DNA of 34,124 bases. It comes from Paracoccaceae bacterium (GTDB lineage: Bacteria > Pseudomonadota > Alphaproteobacteria > Rhodobacterales > Rhodobacteraceae). The stretch is from positions 1 to 34,124 of the forward strand of contig CACPPZ010000016.1 in NCBI GenBank assembly GCA_902635985.1. The letters run 5' to 3'. Shown one piece after another: positions 1-7,757 of this stretch. A model generated the notes under the pieces. That model did not search any database and was not told where the DNA came from. It was given only the letters and a program-made list of their open reading frames with translations. Both the position numbers and the translations under genes were made by a program. Each line of letters begins with the position of its first letter. The first letter of the stretch is position 1.

Positions 1-1
1 T

Positions 2-259
2 GTCCGTTATGCAATTGCGAGCTTAATCTTGGCTTTGGTCATAATCACCTATCATTTAAGAAATATTGAAGGTCGAGCTTTTCAGGCACATGTGATGAGA
101 GGCTATACTTTGGCTTTCAGCGTAGTTTGTATTACTACCCTGGTGTTACAACTTTCAGGTAAAATATCAGCAGTACCGCCAACTGTAGGTACAGGCCTTA
201 TTGCCATTCTTTCACTTGTCTCATGGCGTAATTTGGCCAAAGAGACTGACCAAAATTAG
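2..259 (+). CDS. C-terminal part of an integral membrane protein (5' end outside window)
   Basis: The reading frame is open from the first base of the window to a stop at 257-259, so only the last 85 codons of a longer gene are present. An internal TTG at 29 could act as a start, but the frame upstream of it is still open and hydrophobic, and no Shine-Dalgarno sequence precedes it. The residues form about three hydrophobic stretches (SLILALVIITY, AFSVVCITTLVL, TGLIAILSLVSW) separated by short polar loops, and the protein ends in a polar tail (NLAKETDQN). This is the pattern of a polytopic inner-membrane protein. No family signature is recognisable in this fragment, so no function is proposed. 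Confidence 0.6.
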   Translation, partial: VRYAIASLILALVIITYHLRNIEGRAFQAHVMRGYTLAFSVVCITTLVLQLSGKISAVPPTVGTGLIAILSLVSWRNLAKETDQN

Positions 260-365
260 CGAAACTTAATTCAAACTATTTAAATATAAATATTTACGGT
301 ATTTACAAGCTAAGCTAGTACGGCAAAATGGATATGTATTAAGGTATACGGGATTTTTAGTCGTT

Positions 366-569
366 ATGGATAACTTAATAGCGTGGATAAAAAATAACCA
401 AACTAGAGCAGCAGCCATTGCTCTATTGCTTGGAGCACTTGCCTATACGCAGCTGGCTAATAAACCTCGAAACCTTGAGGATTGTCTATTAAAAGTATCT
501 AGAGAGGCGAAGACAGAAGAGGCTGCAACTCTAGGAAATACTACTTGTAGAATAAAGTTTGGTGAATAA
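366..569 (+). CDS. Small membrane-anchored hypothetical protein, 67 aa
   Basis: A 67-residue ORF with an ATG start. A hydrophobic segment near residues 15-31 (AAAIALLLGALAYTQLA) follows a short basic N-terminus, so it could be a signal anchor or an uncleaved signal peptide. The rest is charged and holds two Cys (CLLK and TTCRIK) that could pair if exported. The Shine-Dalgarno sequence is weak, and the gene stands alone between two short gaps. It is not recognised as a known family. The coding call rests on the sensible hydrophobic/polar layout and the absence of any better ORF here. Confidence 0.4.
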   Translation: MDNLIAWIKNNQTRAAAIALLLGALAYTQLANKPRNLEDCLLKVSREAKTEEAATLGNTTCRIKFGE

Positions 570-622
570 TTTGCCGCATCTAAATTCCTTGATAAAACCA
601 TCAAGAGAATTAACCTCAGATC

Positions 623-715
623 ATGAGAAGTTTATTTAAATATTTTGTTTACGCAGTACTGATTGCAATGTTTTGTATGTTTGCATGGCAATTTGTACAG
701 GTGGTTTTCATTTAG
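623..715 (+). CDS. Possible 30-aa single-pass membrane microprotein
   Basis: A short ORF beginning with ATG and reading MRSLFKYFVYAVLIAMFCMF, then AWQFVQVVFI, before TAG. Almost the whole peptide is hydrophobic or aromatic after two basic residues, which is the usual composition of bacterial single-pass microproteins. It sits in an otherwise empty 300-bp gap. The Shine-Dalgarno region is poor (AACCTCAGATC), so translation is uncertain. It could equally be chance in AT-rich DNA. Confidence 0.25.
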   Translation: MRSLFKYFVYAVLIAMFCMFAWQFVQVVFI

Positions 716-869
716 AAAATAACCTCACCAGAATATGAAAATATTTGACAGTAGAACTGTAGTAAATCAGTGTTAGGTAAATATTGATTTAAATAAGTTT
801 GCAAATACCCGCATCACTCACAGCCCAACGGAAGTTTAAGCTAAATTGGGCAAATGAAAGGGTGATTAA

Positions 870-1235
870 TTGGATAAAATAATAACCAGTATATTTCTTT
901 CTATTGCTGCAACTCAAGCAGGTGCAATGACAATAGATCAATTTGAACAGATACTTACTCAGGAAGAGCAAGAGTTTTATCTAGCAGGTCTTGCAGACGG
1001 GATAGTTATGGGTAATGCCGTAAACGCTGCATTTGGAAATCCAGTAGATATGTGCATCCCTGCGAATGTGACTATCGGCGGCGCTGTAGTAATGACCAGT
1101 GAAAGCGAAAAATTTCAAGCTATCGCTACTACCGTAAAATTTTCTAAGGAGGCCATGCGACTTGAAACTGACAAGTCAAAGCAGGTTGCCGTTTCTGTTT
1201 ATTTTGGATTAAGAAGACTGTTTCCTTGTAGATAA
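870..1235 (+). CDS. Secreted Rap1a/Tai-like small protein
   Basis: A 121-aa protein starting at TTG (870), with AAAGGGTG just upstream. A later Met (MTIDQF, residue 20) would remove the hydrophobic N-terminus. Residues 1-19 look like a signal peptide ending AGA. The mature part has the layout of the Rap1a/Tai family: FYLAGLADG in place of the usual YxxGxxD segment, a central CIPANVTIG (compare CIP-x-GV-T), and a C-terminal LRRLFPC, with Cys in the conserved places. Characterised Rap1a proteins are immunity proteins against type VI peptidoglycan amidase effectors, but many members have no known role and no effector gene is adjacent here. The family call is from memory of the motif pattern and is moderate. 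Confidence 0.5.
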   Translation: MDKIITSIFLSIAATQAGAMTIDQFEQILTQEEQEFYLAGLADGIVMGNAVNAAFGNPVDMCIPANVTIGGAVVMTSESEKFQAIATTVKFSKEAMRLETDKSKQVAVSVYFGLRRLFPCR

Positions 1236-1318
1236 AAGAGTTCGATTAGATATCATCTTTGGCAAAAAAGTAATAGGTGTTTGCACTGTTTTCTCCACAG
1301 AAGTTTGCTATCCAATCT

Positions 1319-1400
1319 AACTCACAATATCCCGTTCGCTCACCATTGCGTGTATTGAGCTTAAGATCTTTGATACGGGCCTAGCTTATTATCTTGCATA
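1319..1400 (+). repeat. Intergenic repeat family, copy E (degenerate)
   Basis: This stretch aligns over its whole length with copies at 1807, 4936, 8338 and 14940. It begins AACTCACAATATCCC, continues with a CGCTCACC segment, and ends TTATCTTGCATA where copy D has TTATATTGCATGA. The TGCTAC/GTAGC dyad seen in the other copies is degraded here (GATACGGGCCTAGC). It is the only copy not followed by a plus-strand gene, since the next gene (1466-1729) is on the minus strand and converges on it. That fits a decayed copy. Confidence 0.6.
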
Positions 1401-1465
1401 AAGAAGGACATACACACGATCATTCAAACCCATTGCTGAACAGGAACCTTTCTACAAAAATATTG

Positions 1466-1729
1466 CTATGCCATAAGAACTTGCCCGACCTGTTCATCAG
1501 TCATAATCGGAGTAACATCCATATTGCACAGGTCACTCCATTGGTTGGTAAATTTGCCTACCGCAATCATATCGTCAGCCTCAGCAATCATGAAGCCTTG
1601 GCTCTTTCCAACTTCGTGCCATCTTCCTGTAACCGTTAATCCATCCATTTTTTCCTCACCAGTCATAAAACGCTCTTGGCAAGATTTTACATTTTCAACA
1701 GGAATTGAGTAGGTAATTTTAAACAACAT
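1466..1729 (-). CDS. DUF3303 family protein
   Basis: An 87-aa protein starting at the ATG at 1729-1727. The upstream strand reads AAAAGGAGATACTT, a strong Shine-Dalgarno at proper spacing, so the longer 103-aa reading frame is not needed. The sequence has the DUF3303 pattern: MLFKITYSIP at the start, a central GLTVTGRWHEV, GFMIAEADD, then WSDLCNMDVTPIMTDEQ near the end. This is a dimeric alpha/beta-barrel-like small protein family of unknown function. Charged and aromatic residues, but no metal ligands, are conserved. The gene stands alone and is flanked by two copies of the intergenic repeat. Confidence 0.8.
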   Translation of the reverse strand: MLFKITYSIPVENVKSCQERFMTGEEKMDGLTVTGRWHEVGKSQGFMIAEADDMIAVGKFTNQWSDLCNMDVTPIMTDEQVGQVLMA

Positions 1730-1806
1730 AAGTATCTCCTTTTTTATCATACCAGTTTCAGCTTTATTTGAGCTCAAAAAAAGTACAAAAAATGTACCTC
1801 GTTTAT

Positions 1807-1884
1807 AACTCCCTCACCCCTACTCGCTGACTGAGGCGTTTGTTTGGGTCAGATCATTTGCTAAGGGCGTAGCATACTATGACA
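1807..1884 (+). repeat. Intergenic repeat family, copy A
   Basis: An 80-bp unit starting AACTCCCTCACCCC and containing GAGGCGTTTGTTTGGG, ATTTGCTA and GTAGCATACTAT. It shares order and spacing of these blocks with copies B, C and D. The dyad is TGCTA-N6-TAGCA. It ends about 135 bp upstream of the gene at 2019. The TACTAT just after the dyad could serve as a -10 box. Confidence 0.75.
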
Positions 1885-2018
1885 GATAATTTTTGCATTT
1901 ATCTGCCGCCTATTCAAACAGCCAAAGAACTTAATTATCTGTCTAATAATTTTATTATTTTCCATTGTCAGAGGCAGTAGGGTTTGTCAGACTGGTTGCA
2001 AACCAAGGAGTTCCACAA

Positions 2019-2291
2019 ATGCCCCATGCGCGAATTATAAGTACGGAGTTTAAATCTGAAGAAGATTTGGACGTAGCAATAATCGCATGGCGAAAATGGT
2101 ATCCAGACAATATGCCAGTTTCGGTAAGTAGGCACATTGTGCGAACGGGTGAAAAGTCAACAATGATGACGACTGTTTATGAAAACGAAGACTTACTCAA
2201 TCAAGCTCAGGAAATCGCTAAGCAGTGGTGGGAGTTGTACGGTCATCATGTTTACGAAACTATAGTTTTTGATGGCCCAGTTATTGACTAA
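2019..2291 (+). CDS. Small hypothetical protein, probable dimeric ferredoxin-like barrel
   Basis: A 90-aa protein. I chose the ATG at 2019 because AAGGAG lies 8 nt upstream; the frame could begin at a TTG at 1965 but without a ribosome site. The protein starts MPHARIISTEFKSEEDLD, is rich in Trp and Tyr (AIIAWRKWYPDNM, AKQWWELYGHHVYE) and has an alternating strand/helix look: a strand with IISTEF, a helix with DLDVAIIAW, a strand with TMMTTVYE, a helix with LLNQAQEIAKQWW, and a final strand VYETIVFDG. This resembles the stress-responsive A/B barrel or ABM group, but no named family is recognised. Function unknown. Confidence 0.65.
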   Translation: MPHARIISTEFKSEEDLDVAIIAWRKWYPDNMPVSVSRHIVRTGEKSTMMTTVYENEDLLNQAQEIAKQWWELYGHHVYETIVFDGPVID

Positions 2292-2320
2292 GCGATATAA
2301 TTGGCAGAGGTGTATTGGTG

Positions 2321-2761
2321 ATGGTCAGCGAAATTTTAGGCGGATGCCTTTGCAATAAAATCCGATATAAAGCAGTGGGTCAACCCAAATGGGTATCCGT
2401 ATGTCATTGCCGTATGTGTCAAAAAGCTTATGGTAATACATCTGCTACTTTTGCTGCATTCGACAAAGGCCAATTGGAATTTACAAGTGGTTTGCCAAAA
2501 TATTTTCAATCGTCAGATATCGCAAAACGAGGCTTTTGCACCGATTGTGGCAGCCCTATCGTTTTTAGTTACAAATCTCTAGACGCTGTTTTCATTGGAA
2601 CCCTTGATGATCCAGAGAATTGGCAGCCAAATGGAGTTCACTTAGGTATCGAAAGTAAAATCCCATGGGATATTATACATGATAACTTACCTCAGTTTAG
2701 AACTGAGGAAGATCCTGTTTTTATTGCAGCCAACTCTTCGGACAAAACTGTGATAAAATAA
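2321..2761 (+). CDS. GFA/CENP-V domain zinc protein
   Basis: A 146-aa protein of the glutathione-dependent formaldehyde-activating (GFA/Mss4-like) fold. Seven cysteines sit in the family pattern: C9 and C11 (GGCLCNKIRY), C28, C30 and C33 (VCHCRMC), and C73 with C76 (CTDCGSPI), so both zinc sites appear complete. The start is uncertain among TTG 2315, GTG 2318 and ATG 2321. AGAGG at 2306-2310 favours GTG or ATG. Members of this family are often annotated as formaldehyde-activating enzymes, but true Gfa activity has been questioned and most are uncharacterised. The C-terminal helix-rich tail (IPWDIIHDNLPQFRTEED) is also typical. Confidence 0.88.
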   Translation: MVSEILGGCLCNKIRYKAVGQPKWVSVCHCRMCQKAYGNTSATFAAFDKGQLEFTSGLPKYFQSSDIAKRGFCTDCGSPIVFSYKSLDAVFIGTLDDPENWQPNGVHLGIESKIPWDIIHDNLPQFRTEEDPVFIAANSSDKTVIK

Positions 2762-2836
2762 AATACTACCAGCCATACTATCTGTTGTTCTCTTTGTTAA
2801 CTAAAAAAGAATAGATCAAGTTTAGAGGAATTAAAG

Positions 2837-3124
2837 ATGAATATAGTAACAATCGTAAAATATAAACTTAAAGATGGATATGTAGATGACTTCATAAGGG
2901 CCATCAAAGATTACGATTACTCAAAAGCTCTGTCTATGCGTTTGATCTCCACTAGTGACAGTGAATTCATCAGCATTATGGAATATGATGAAATAGAAAA
3001 AACAGGCGATGATGAAGTGGATGGAGTTAATTGGCTAGACACAGTAGAACATATGCTAGAGTTTTATGGAGAGAGTAGAACAGATTCACTTTCTGGCTTG
3101 GTGCTGGCCGCATATGACCAATAA
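2837..3124 (+). CDS. Small hypothetical protein, ABM-like
   Basis: A 95-aa protein with ATG preceded by AGAGGAA at a good distance. It begins MNIVTIVKYKLKDGYVDDFI, a strand followed by a helix, as in antibiotic-biosynthesis-monooxygenase-like ferredoxin barrels, and has FISIMEYDEIE as a second core strand. The C-terminal half is acidic and helical (NWLDTVEHMLEFYG). It is not assigned to a named family. It lies between the GFA protein and the creatininase homologue on the same strand with gaps of 75 and 96 bp, so co-transcription is possible but not shown. Confidence 0.65.
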   Translation: MNIVTIVKYKLKDGYVDDFIRAIKDYDYSKALSMRLISTSDSEFISIMEYDEIEKTGDDEVDGVNWLDTVEHMLEFYGESRTDSLSGLVLAAYDQ

Positions 3125-3220
3125 AAAATGGAAGCAATACTGTCGATATAATTCAGTATATATTATTAACTAAATTAATGACTTTTGATTTTAGAAAAAC
3201 AATCCAATGAGGGAGTCAAT

Positions 3221-3964
3221 ATGCGCTTTGAATTCATGTTACCATACCAAATTAAGGAAGAGATCACCAAAAATACACCAGTTGTACTTCCCATTGGAGT
3301 GATGGAGTATCACGGTGAACATATGGCAGTGGGTATGGACACGCTTGCCGTTACCAAGATCCTGGATAGGTTAGAGAACCAGATGGAAGTAGTAATTCTG
3401 CCACCGTTTAGTTACGGTGCTGCTAGTTATGCCGTAGCAGCCCCAGAAGGAACAGGTAGCTTGCATATTGATGCAGCGGTCCTTGCTCCCCTTGCTGAAC
3501 AAATATTTACTGGTTTGTTGAGAATAGGATTTCGAAATATACATGGGATCGTGCACCACCAAACCGAAAACTTTACATCTGGCATGCCAACTGATCTTGC
3601 TTTTAAAATTGGTGCTAAACAGGCAATTTTTAAATTCCTAGAACGCACGGAAGGTGAGGCATGGTGGGGGAAGCAAGATATGAGTGATTATTATACCAGA
3701 AATCAGGCCGGTAGTGACCCATTTAATTGGATAAACTTACATCCTTTAATGGATTGCGAAATTGTTAAAAATTATATTTTTGACCATGCGGGCGAAGGAG
3801 AAACTTCGCTTCTGATGGCGCTTGCTCCAGACGGAGTTGAAATGGATCGTGTCTCTGATAATAGCACTTGGTATACTAATTCAGCAAGCAACTCATCATC
3901 AGAAAAGGGAGAAAAAGTAACGTCGCAAATTGTAAAAAACTTAATGGAGCGTCTTAAGTGCTAA
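3221..3964 (+). CDS. Creatininase-family amidohydrolase with altered second metal motif
   Basis: A 247-aa protein. The ATG at 3221 follows GAGGGAG by 5 nt, so the 12 extra codons upstream are not needed. The first metal-binding segment is intact: PIGVMEYHGEHMAVGMD gives E29, H31 and D40, with the same spacing as Glu34/His36/Asp45 of Pseudomonas creatininase. The C-terminal HAGEGETS block also fits. The middle motif, normally NGHGGNE with His120/Glu122, instead reads GIVHHQTEN, so one metal site may be changed. The family includes creatinine hydrolase and the MftE peptidase. The substrate here is unknown. It lies upstream of two SDR genes on the same strand but with gaps over 100 bp. Confidence 0.8.
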   Translation: MRFEFMLPYQIKEEITKNTPVVLPIGVMEYHGEHMAVGMDTLAVTKILDRLENQMEVVILPPFSYGAASYAVAAPEGTGSLHIDAAVLAPLAEQIFTGLLRIGFRNIHGIVHHQTENFTSGMPTDLAFKIGAKQAIFKFLERTEGEAWWGKQDMSDYYTRNQAGSDPFNWINLHPLMDCEIVKNYIFDHAGEGETSLLMALAPDGVEMDRVSDNSTWYTNSASNSSSEKGEKVTSQIVKNLMERLKC

Positions 3965-4093
3965 TAGTTTTTGATCCAAAATTATTGGACATCAAGACTT
4001 GCTTATACAGGACTTTTAATCAGATCTTACTTTTGCTAACTTTCGGACCCTTTGAAACCCAGTTTGAAACATAGAAATTGGTAGGTTTAAATT

Positions 4094-4870
4094 ATGGAAC
4101 TTGGTTTAAAAGAAAAAGTAATTATTGTTACTGGAGGAGGCTCTGGTATTGGAGCATCAGTTGTAGACAAGCTTTCATTAATTGGTGCAACGCCGGTTAT
4201 AATTGATAAGTCAAACCCAGATGACACGTTCTATGAAATCATAAAAAAGCGATGTCCAAAAGCAGTTTGGAAAACCCTGAATCTTTGTGATGATCAAGAC
4301 TGCAAACATGCAGTGAAAGATATTCTGACTAAACTGAGTAGAATTGATGGTTTAGTAAATAACGCTGGGATTAATGACGCCATTGGCCTTTCGGCTGGGC
4401 CAAATGAGTTTCGCAAATCACTCGATAGAAATCTTGTCCATTATTACACGATGGCAAATTTATGTATAAAGGAATTAATAAAAACTAAGGGAGCAATAGT
4501 GAATGTTTCATCAAAAGTTGTTTTAACTGGTCAATCGGGAACCTCAGCTTATGCAGCTGCAAAGGGAGGTATCTTAGCTTTAACTCGCGAGTGGGCTGCA
4601 GAACATTCAGATTGCGGACTTAGAGTAAACGCAATTATCCCTGGAGAAGTTATGACACCTATGTACGAAAAATGGTTGGAAGACTTTAAAACGCCTGATG
4701 AAAAACTTAAACAGATCACAAGTCGTATCCCCCTAGAGAAAAGAATGACAAAAGTTGAGGAATTAGCTATGCCTATAGTGTTTCTTTTGTCGCAATGGGC
4801 GGGACACATTACAGGGCAGTTTTTGGTGGTCGATGGAGGTTATTCACACTTGGATAGAGCCCTTACATAA
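4094..4870 (+). CDS. Classical SDR oxidoreductase
   Basis: A 258-aa short-chain dehydrogenase/reductase. It has the Rossmann TGGGSGIG at residues 13-20, NNAG at 89-92, catalytic Ser at 139/140 (NVSSK), and the YAAAK motif with Y153 and K157. The C-terminal GQFLVVDGGYSH is typical of NAD(P)-dependent sugar, polyol or acyl SDRs. All catalytic residues are present, so it should be active, unlike the SDRs at 5038 and 24481. Cofactor preference is unclear; no Arg after the glycine motif suggests NAD rather than NADP. The neighbourhood (creatininase homologue before, another SDR after) suggests a small-molecule catabolic set, but substrate cannot be inferred. Confidence 0.88.
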   Translation: MELGLKEKVIIVTGGGSGIGASVVDKLSLIGATPVIIDKSNPDDTFYEIIKKRCPKAVWKTLNLCDDQDCKHAVKDILTKLSRIDGLVNNAGINDAIGLSAGPNEFRKSLDRNLVHYYTMANLCIKELIKTKGAIVNVSSKVVLTGQSGTSAYAAAKGGILALTREWAAEHSDCGLRVNAIIPGEVMTPMYEKWLEDFKTPDEKLKQITSRIPLEKRMTKVEELAMPIVFLLSQWAGHITGQFLVVDGGYSHLDRALT

Positions 4871-4935
4871 AAACAAAGGCCACCTTAGTGGAAACAATCC
4901 GTTTACATGAGTTTTCATAGGACCAAAATCTACTC

Positions 4936-5016
4936 AACTCACAAGTACCCTGCTCAGTCAGTAGGGCATTTATTTGATTTACACCATTTGCTACAGAGGT
5001 AGCATAATAAAAACAC
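4936..5016 (+). repeat. Intergenic repeat family, copy B
   Basis: Starts AACTCACAAGTACCC and contains GGGCATTTATTTGA, then CATTTGCTAC-AGAG-GTAGCATAATAA. The 6-bp dyad TGCTAC/GTAGCA is perfect here. A second possible stem, CCCTGCT with AGTAGGG around a 5-nt loop, is visible only in this copy. It ends 21 bp before the ATG of the SDR at 5038, so it must overlap that gene's leader or promoter. Confidence 0.75.
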
Positions 5017-5037
5017 AACTAAAACTATGGAGCAATT

Positions 5038-5739
5038 ATGACAAATAAGGTGTGCGTAATTATTGGCGGCGGTAGCGGAATGGGTGCAGCTGTTGCCAGA
5101 GAGATGAAAAAACGACATTACGACCTAGCTTTGATGTCACCTTCAAAAAATTGTGAAATACTTGCTAATAAACTGGGGGGCATAGCTGTTCAGGGGAAAG
5201 CAGAGAATGCCACAGACTTGCAGGGACTATTCAATACCACCATGGAGAAATATCGGCGTATTGACAGCTTATTAATTCATGTTGGTGGGCCTCCAAAAGG
5301 AGACTTGCTAGAAATCTCAGATGAAGACTGGATAATAGCAAATGAAATGGTTTTATTACCAGTGATACGCATGTCGAAGTTAGTAACACCAGTAATGCAA
5401 TCGCAGGGTGGTGGTTCTATAGTTAACATAACAACTTTTTCAGCTTTTGAGCCTAGCCTGACCTTCCCGACATCAAGTGTTTATCGTGTAGGTGTATCAT
5501 CATTTACAAAGCTTTATTCAGATCGCTATGGCGCTGATAATATACGCATGAATTGCTTATTGCCTGGATTCACTGACAGCCTAGATTTACCTCAAAAATT
5601 TGCAGAGATGTCTGTCTTCAAACGTCTAGCGAGTGCAGAAGAGCAAGCTAGAGCTGCAGCGTTCCTACTCACAGAAGATAGCAGTTATATAACTGGTCAA
5701 AGCATCCGTAATGATGGGGGAGTAACTCGTAGTATGTAA
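5038..5739 (+). CDS. Atypical SDR-fold protein lacking the catalytic lysine
   Basis: A 233-aa SDR-fold protein. The cofactor motif GGGSGMG (residues 10-16) is present. NNAG is replaced by HVGGPPKG (residues 81-88). The active-site helix reads SSVYRVGVSSFTK, so Tyr149 is kept but the Lys expected at 153 is Val. The end, ITGQSIRNDGGVTRSM, keeps the usual C-terminal SDR motif. Some SDR groups resembling beta-ketoacyl reductases are known to lack the perfect tetrad, so it may bind NAD(P) but be weakly active or serve another role. It is preceded by repeat copy B. Confidence 0.82.
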   Translation: MTNKVCVIIGGGSGMGAAVAREMKKRHYDLALMSPSKNCEILANKLGGIAVQGKAENATDLQGLFNTTMEKYRRIDSLLIHVGGPPKGDLLEISDEDWIIANEMVLLPVIRMSKLVTPVMQSQGGGSIVNITTFSAFEPSLTFPTSSVYRVGVSSFTKLYSDRYGADNIRMNCLLPGFTDSLDLPQKFAEMSVFKRLASAEEQARAAAFLLTEDSSYITGQSIRNDGGVTRSM

Positions 5740-5837
5740 AACTATAAGCTATAAACTAGTGAAATAAGATAATTTTATTCCGTATTATTTATACCATCTT
5801 TTATAGTAGATGCTTTATCTTTCTTCTGTTTTTAACT

Positions 5838-7001
5838 TCAGTCAACATGTTTCCTTAATTCAGCAGCAATCGCGTGAATGGCAAGTTGTGTGTCAACTTT
5901 GAAATCATCATCAAGAAAATTGGGCCAGGTCGATAATTTAACAACCACCATATTATAAGTTGGTGCGATATAAATAATCTGTCCAAATACTCCTAAACAC
6001 ATAAATGATTCTTTGTTCTCATCTTCGATCCAGAACTGATTTCGGTAGCAGCCATTTGGCAATAGCTTACGTTTTTCCTCAGACCATAATCCATGCTCAC
6101 CACGTCTGACATCCGCTATCCAGTCCTGTGGAATAATCTGTTTACCATGGCACATACCATCATCAAGATAGAGCTGACCAAAGCGGCCAAAATCCCGCAA
6201 GCAGCCATTAAAACCACCACTTGCCAGCCCATATCCACGCGCATCAACTGTAAAATATCCATCTTCTTCAGCACCCATTGGCTGCCATAATTCTTGACTG
6301 ATCAGCATATGTAATGGCAAGCCAGAGACGCGAATCATAATATGTGCGAGTAAGTCTGTTTCTATTGAACGATATAAAAATCTGCTACCATGATCAGCAT
6401 CACAAATTTTCAATGATAATATTTGATCCCAAACCGAAGCCGGCCAATCAATATTGGGGCTCGCATCAGGCGCGATAGGCCTCCAGCCTGAAGCGACATC
6501 TGTCTTGCCAACATCAGAGTCAAGCCGTGTATATTCTTCGCTATACTGAACGCCAGTCGTCATATCCAAAACATGCTGAAGCGTCGCCCCTGCCCACGCT
6601 GTTTCTGCCAGCTCTGGCATATAGTTTTTAACTAGAGCAGATGGGTCAAGTTCTCCCCGACCAATCATGATACCAGCAACCGTAGCAGTAATTGATTTGG
6701 ACACTGATTGCATCAAATGTGGCGTTTCAGGCCGCATTCCATTGTGATAGCTCTCATGGACAATATAGCCATCCGCCATCACCAAAAACCCGTCTGTGTA
6801 GGTGTCATCAAGAAACGCCTCAATTGTCTGTGAACCCTCGTTTGATTGGGTAAATTCAATCTGTGATATATCCTTTTCTTGTCGCGGTATCGGCATTGTC
6901 TTGTCGTTACCACGCCAGACTTGTGCTGTGGGCATTAGGCTCCTAATACGCTGAAAGCTCCACCTATTCCATGGTGGTCGATCCCAATCCATACGTGGCA
7001 T
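5838..7001 (-). CDS. Beta-lactamase-fold serine hydrolase, NylB-like
   Basis: A 387-aa member of the penicillin-recognising serine hydrolase family, nearest in pattern to 6-aminohexanoate-dimer hydrolase (NylB) relatives. The SxxK motif is S99-V-S-K102 (QSVSKSIT), and the second catalytic residue is Tyr210 in YRSIETDLLAHI. The N-terminal PPWNRWSFQRIRSLMPTAQV is typical of this subgroup. No signal peptide is seen, so it is probably cytoplasmic. The frame stays open about 27 codons upstream of the chosen ATG but has no usual start codon there. It probably cleaves esters or amides rather than beta-lactams. It is convergent with the SDR at 5038. Confidence 0.85.
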   Translation of the reverse strand: MPRMDWDRPPWNRWSFQRIRSLMPTAQVWRGNDKTMPIPRQEKDISQIEFTQSNEGSQTIEAFLDDTYTDGFLVMADGYIVHESYHNGMRPETPHLMQSVSKSITATVAGIMIGRGELDPSALVKNYMPELAETAWAGATLQHVLDMTTGVQYSEEYTRLDSDVGKTDVASGWRPIAPDASPNIDWPASVWDQILSLKICDADHGSRFLYRSIETDLLAHIMIRVSGLPLHMLISQELWQPMGAEEDGYFTVDARGYGLASGGFNGCLRDFGRFGQLYLDDGMCHGKQIIPQDWIADVRRGEHGLWSEEKRKLLPNGCYRNQFWIEDENKESFMCLGVFGQIIYIAPTYNMVVVKLSTWPNFLDDDFKVDTQLAIHAIAAELRKHVD

Positions 7002-7241
7002 TAGAGCTAAGATATCGGCCTCTGACAGATCTAAAACCGAAGGTCGTTTCTCACTATTTTTATATGACGCTTCGATTACCTACTCTCCATTATAACTGTT
7101 CTGCTTTATGAGTTAATTGAGTTTAATGTGAGAGGCAAAATTAATTCTGTCAATCACTAGACCAAAGACATGGCTCATGGATTTTATAATCGTTTTCAGT
7201 TGATATAAGCTTTTATATAGTTTTTACCTCTCCCCCAACCG

Positions 7242-7288
7242 CTCAGGATGGTCATCATAGTCCAACACTCCACAGGCAACCCTACCAA
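7242..7288 (+). repeat. CTCAGGATGGTC repeat, copy 1
   Basis: CTCAGGATGGTCATCATAG, then TCCAACACTCCACAGG, then CAACCCTACC. The same order occurs at 14893-14940, where TCCAC recurs every 8-9 bp. Downstream of this copy the sequence departs from the about-80-bp repeat that follows the copy at 14940. Confidence 0.5.
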
Positions 7289-7643
7289 CTGAATAATAAT
7301 CTTTCACTAGGCAAAACTATACGGGTTTAGAATTGTAGACTCCTCAACTGCAACTGTGTTTAATAAAAAAGTTCTTATGGAACTGGGCGACGCCAGTTAA
7401 TTCGTTTTGGGAGGATATCAATTGTAGAGTCTCCATTTTAATTTTAGGTAAAATTTATTTCTGAGTTACAGCATGTCTTGGTGCATTTGCAGCATTTGAG
7501 AGTATTAATGCTCTATGTAGTCCTCTAAGCATAACCTTTTCCTTTTTGTTATGCGCAAAATATAGCAGAAATTTTCATCATTAGTTAGGTCAAAGCTACT
7601 GCGGAATTAAATCAAATCTCTTTACGCAAAGTCAACCTTGATT

Positions 7644-7667
7644 TATGCTGCAATGCAGCATATTTTT
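7644..7667 (+). terminator. Short hairpin with T5 tail
   Basis: Perfect 8-bp stem TATGCTGC with GCAGCATA around a 3-nt AAT loop, followed directly by TTTTT. It could be an intrinsic terminator for plus-strand transcription. No plus-strand gene ends nearby. Confidence 0.4.
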
Positions 7668-7712
7668 ACAGGCATAGGGCATTCCTCCCAATTTCTGCCC
7701 TTCATATTTACT

Positions 7713-7757
7713 AAAAACGTCAATGCTCCTCAGAACGGACGTTGGCGTTTTTTTTTC
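7713..7757 (+). terminator. Strong intrinsic-terminator-like stem with nine T
   Basis: AACGTCAATGCTCC pairs with GGACGTTGGCGTT (about 13 pairs with one bulged base and wobble pairs) around a 7-nt loop, followed by a run of nine T. It is the best terminator shape in the window. It points along the plus strand, about 60 bp from the 3' end of the minus-strand gene at 7815, so it may end an unannotated plus-strand transcript. Confidence 0.55.

Noticed and set aside
1394-1639. 81-codon plus-strand frame
   Set aside because: Antisense to the DUF3303 gene, which has a strong ribosome site and clear family match.
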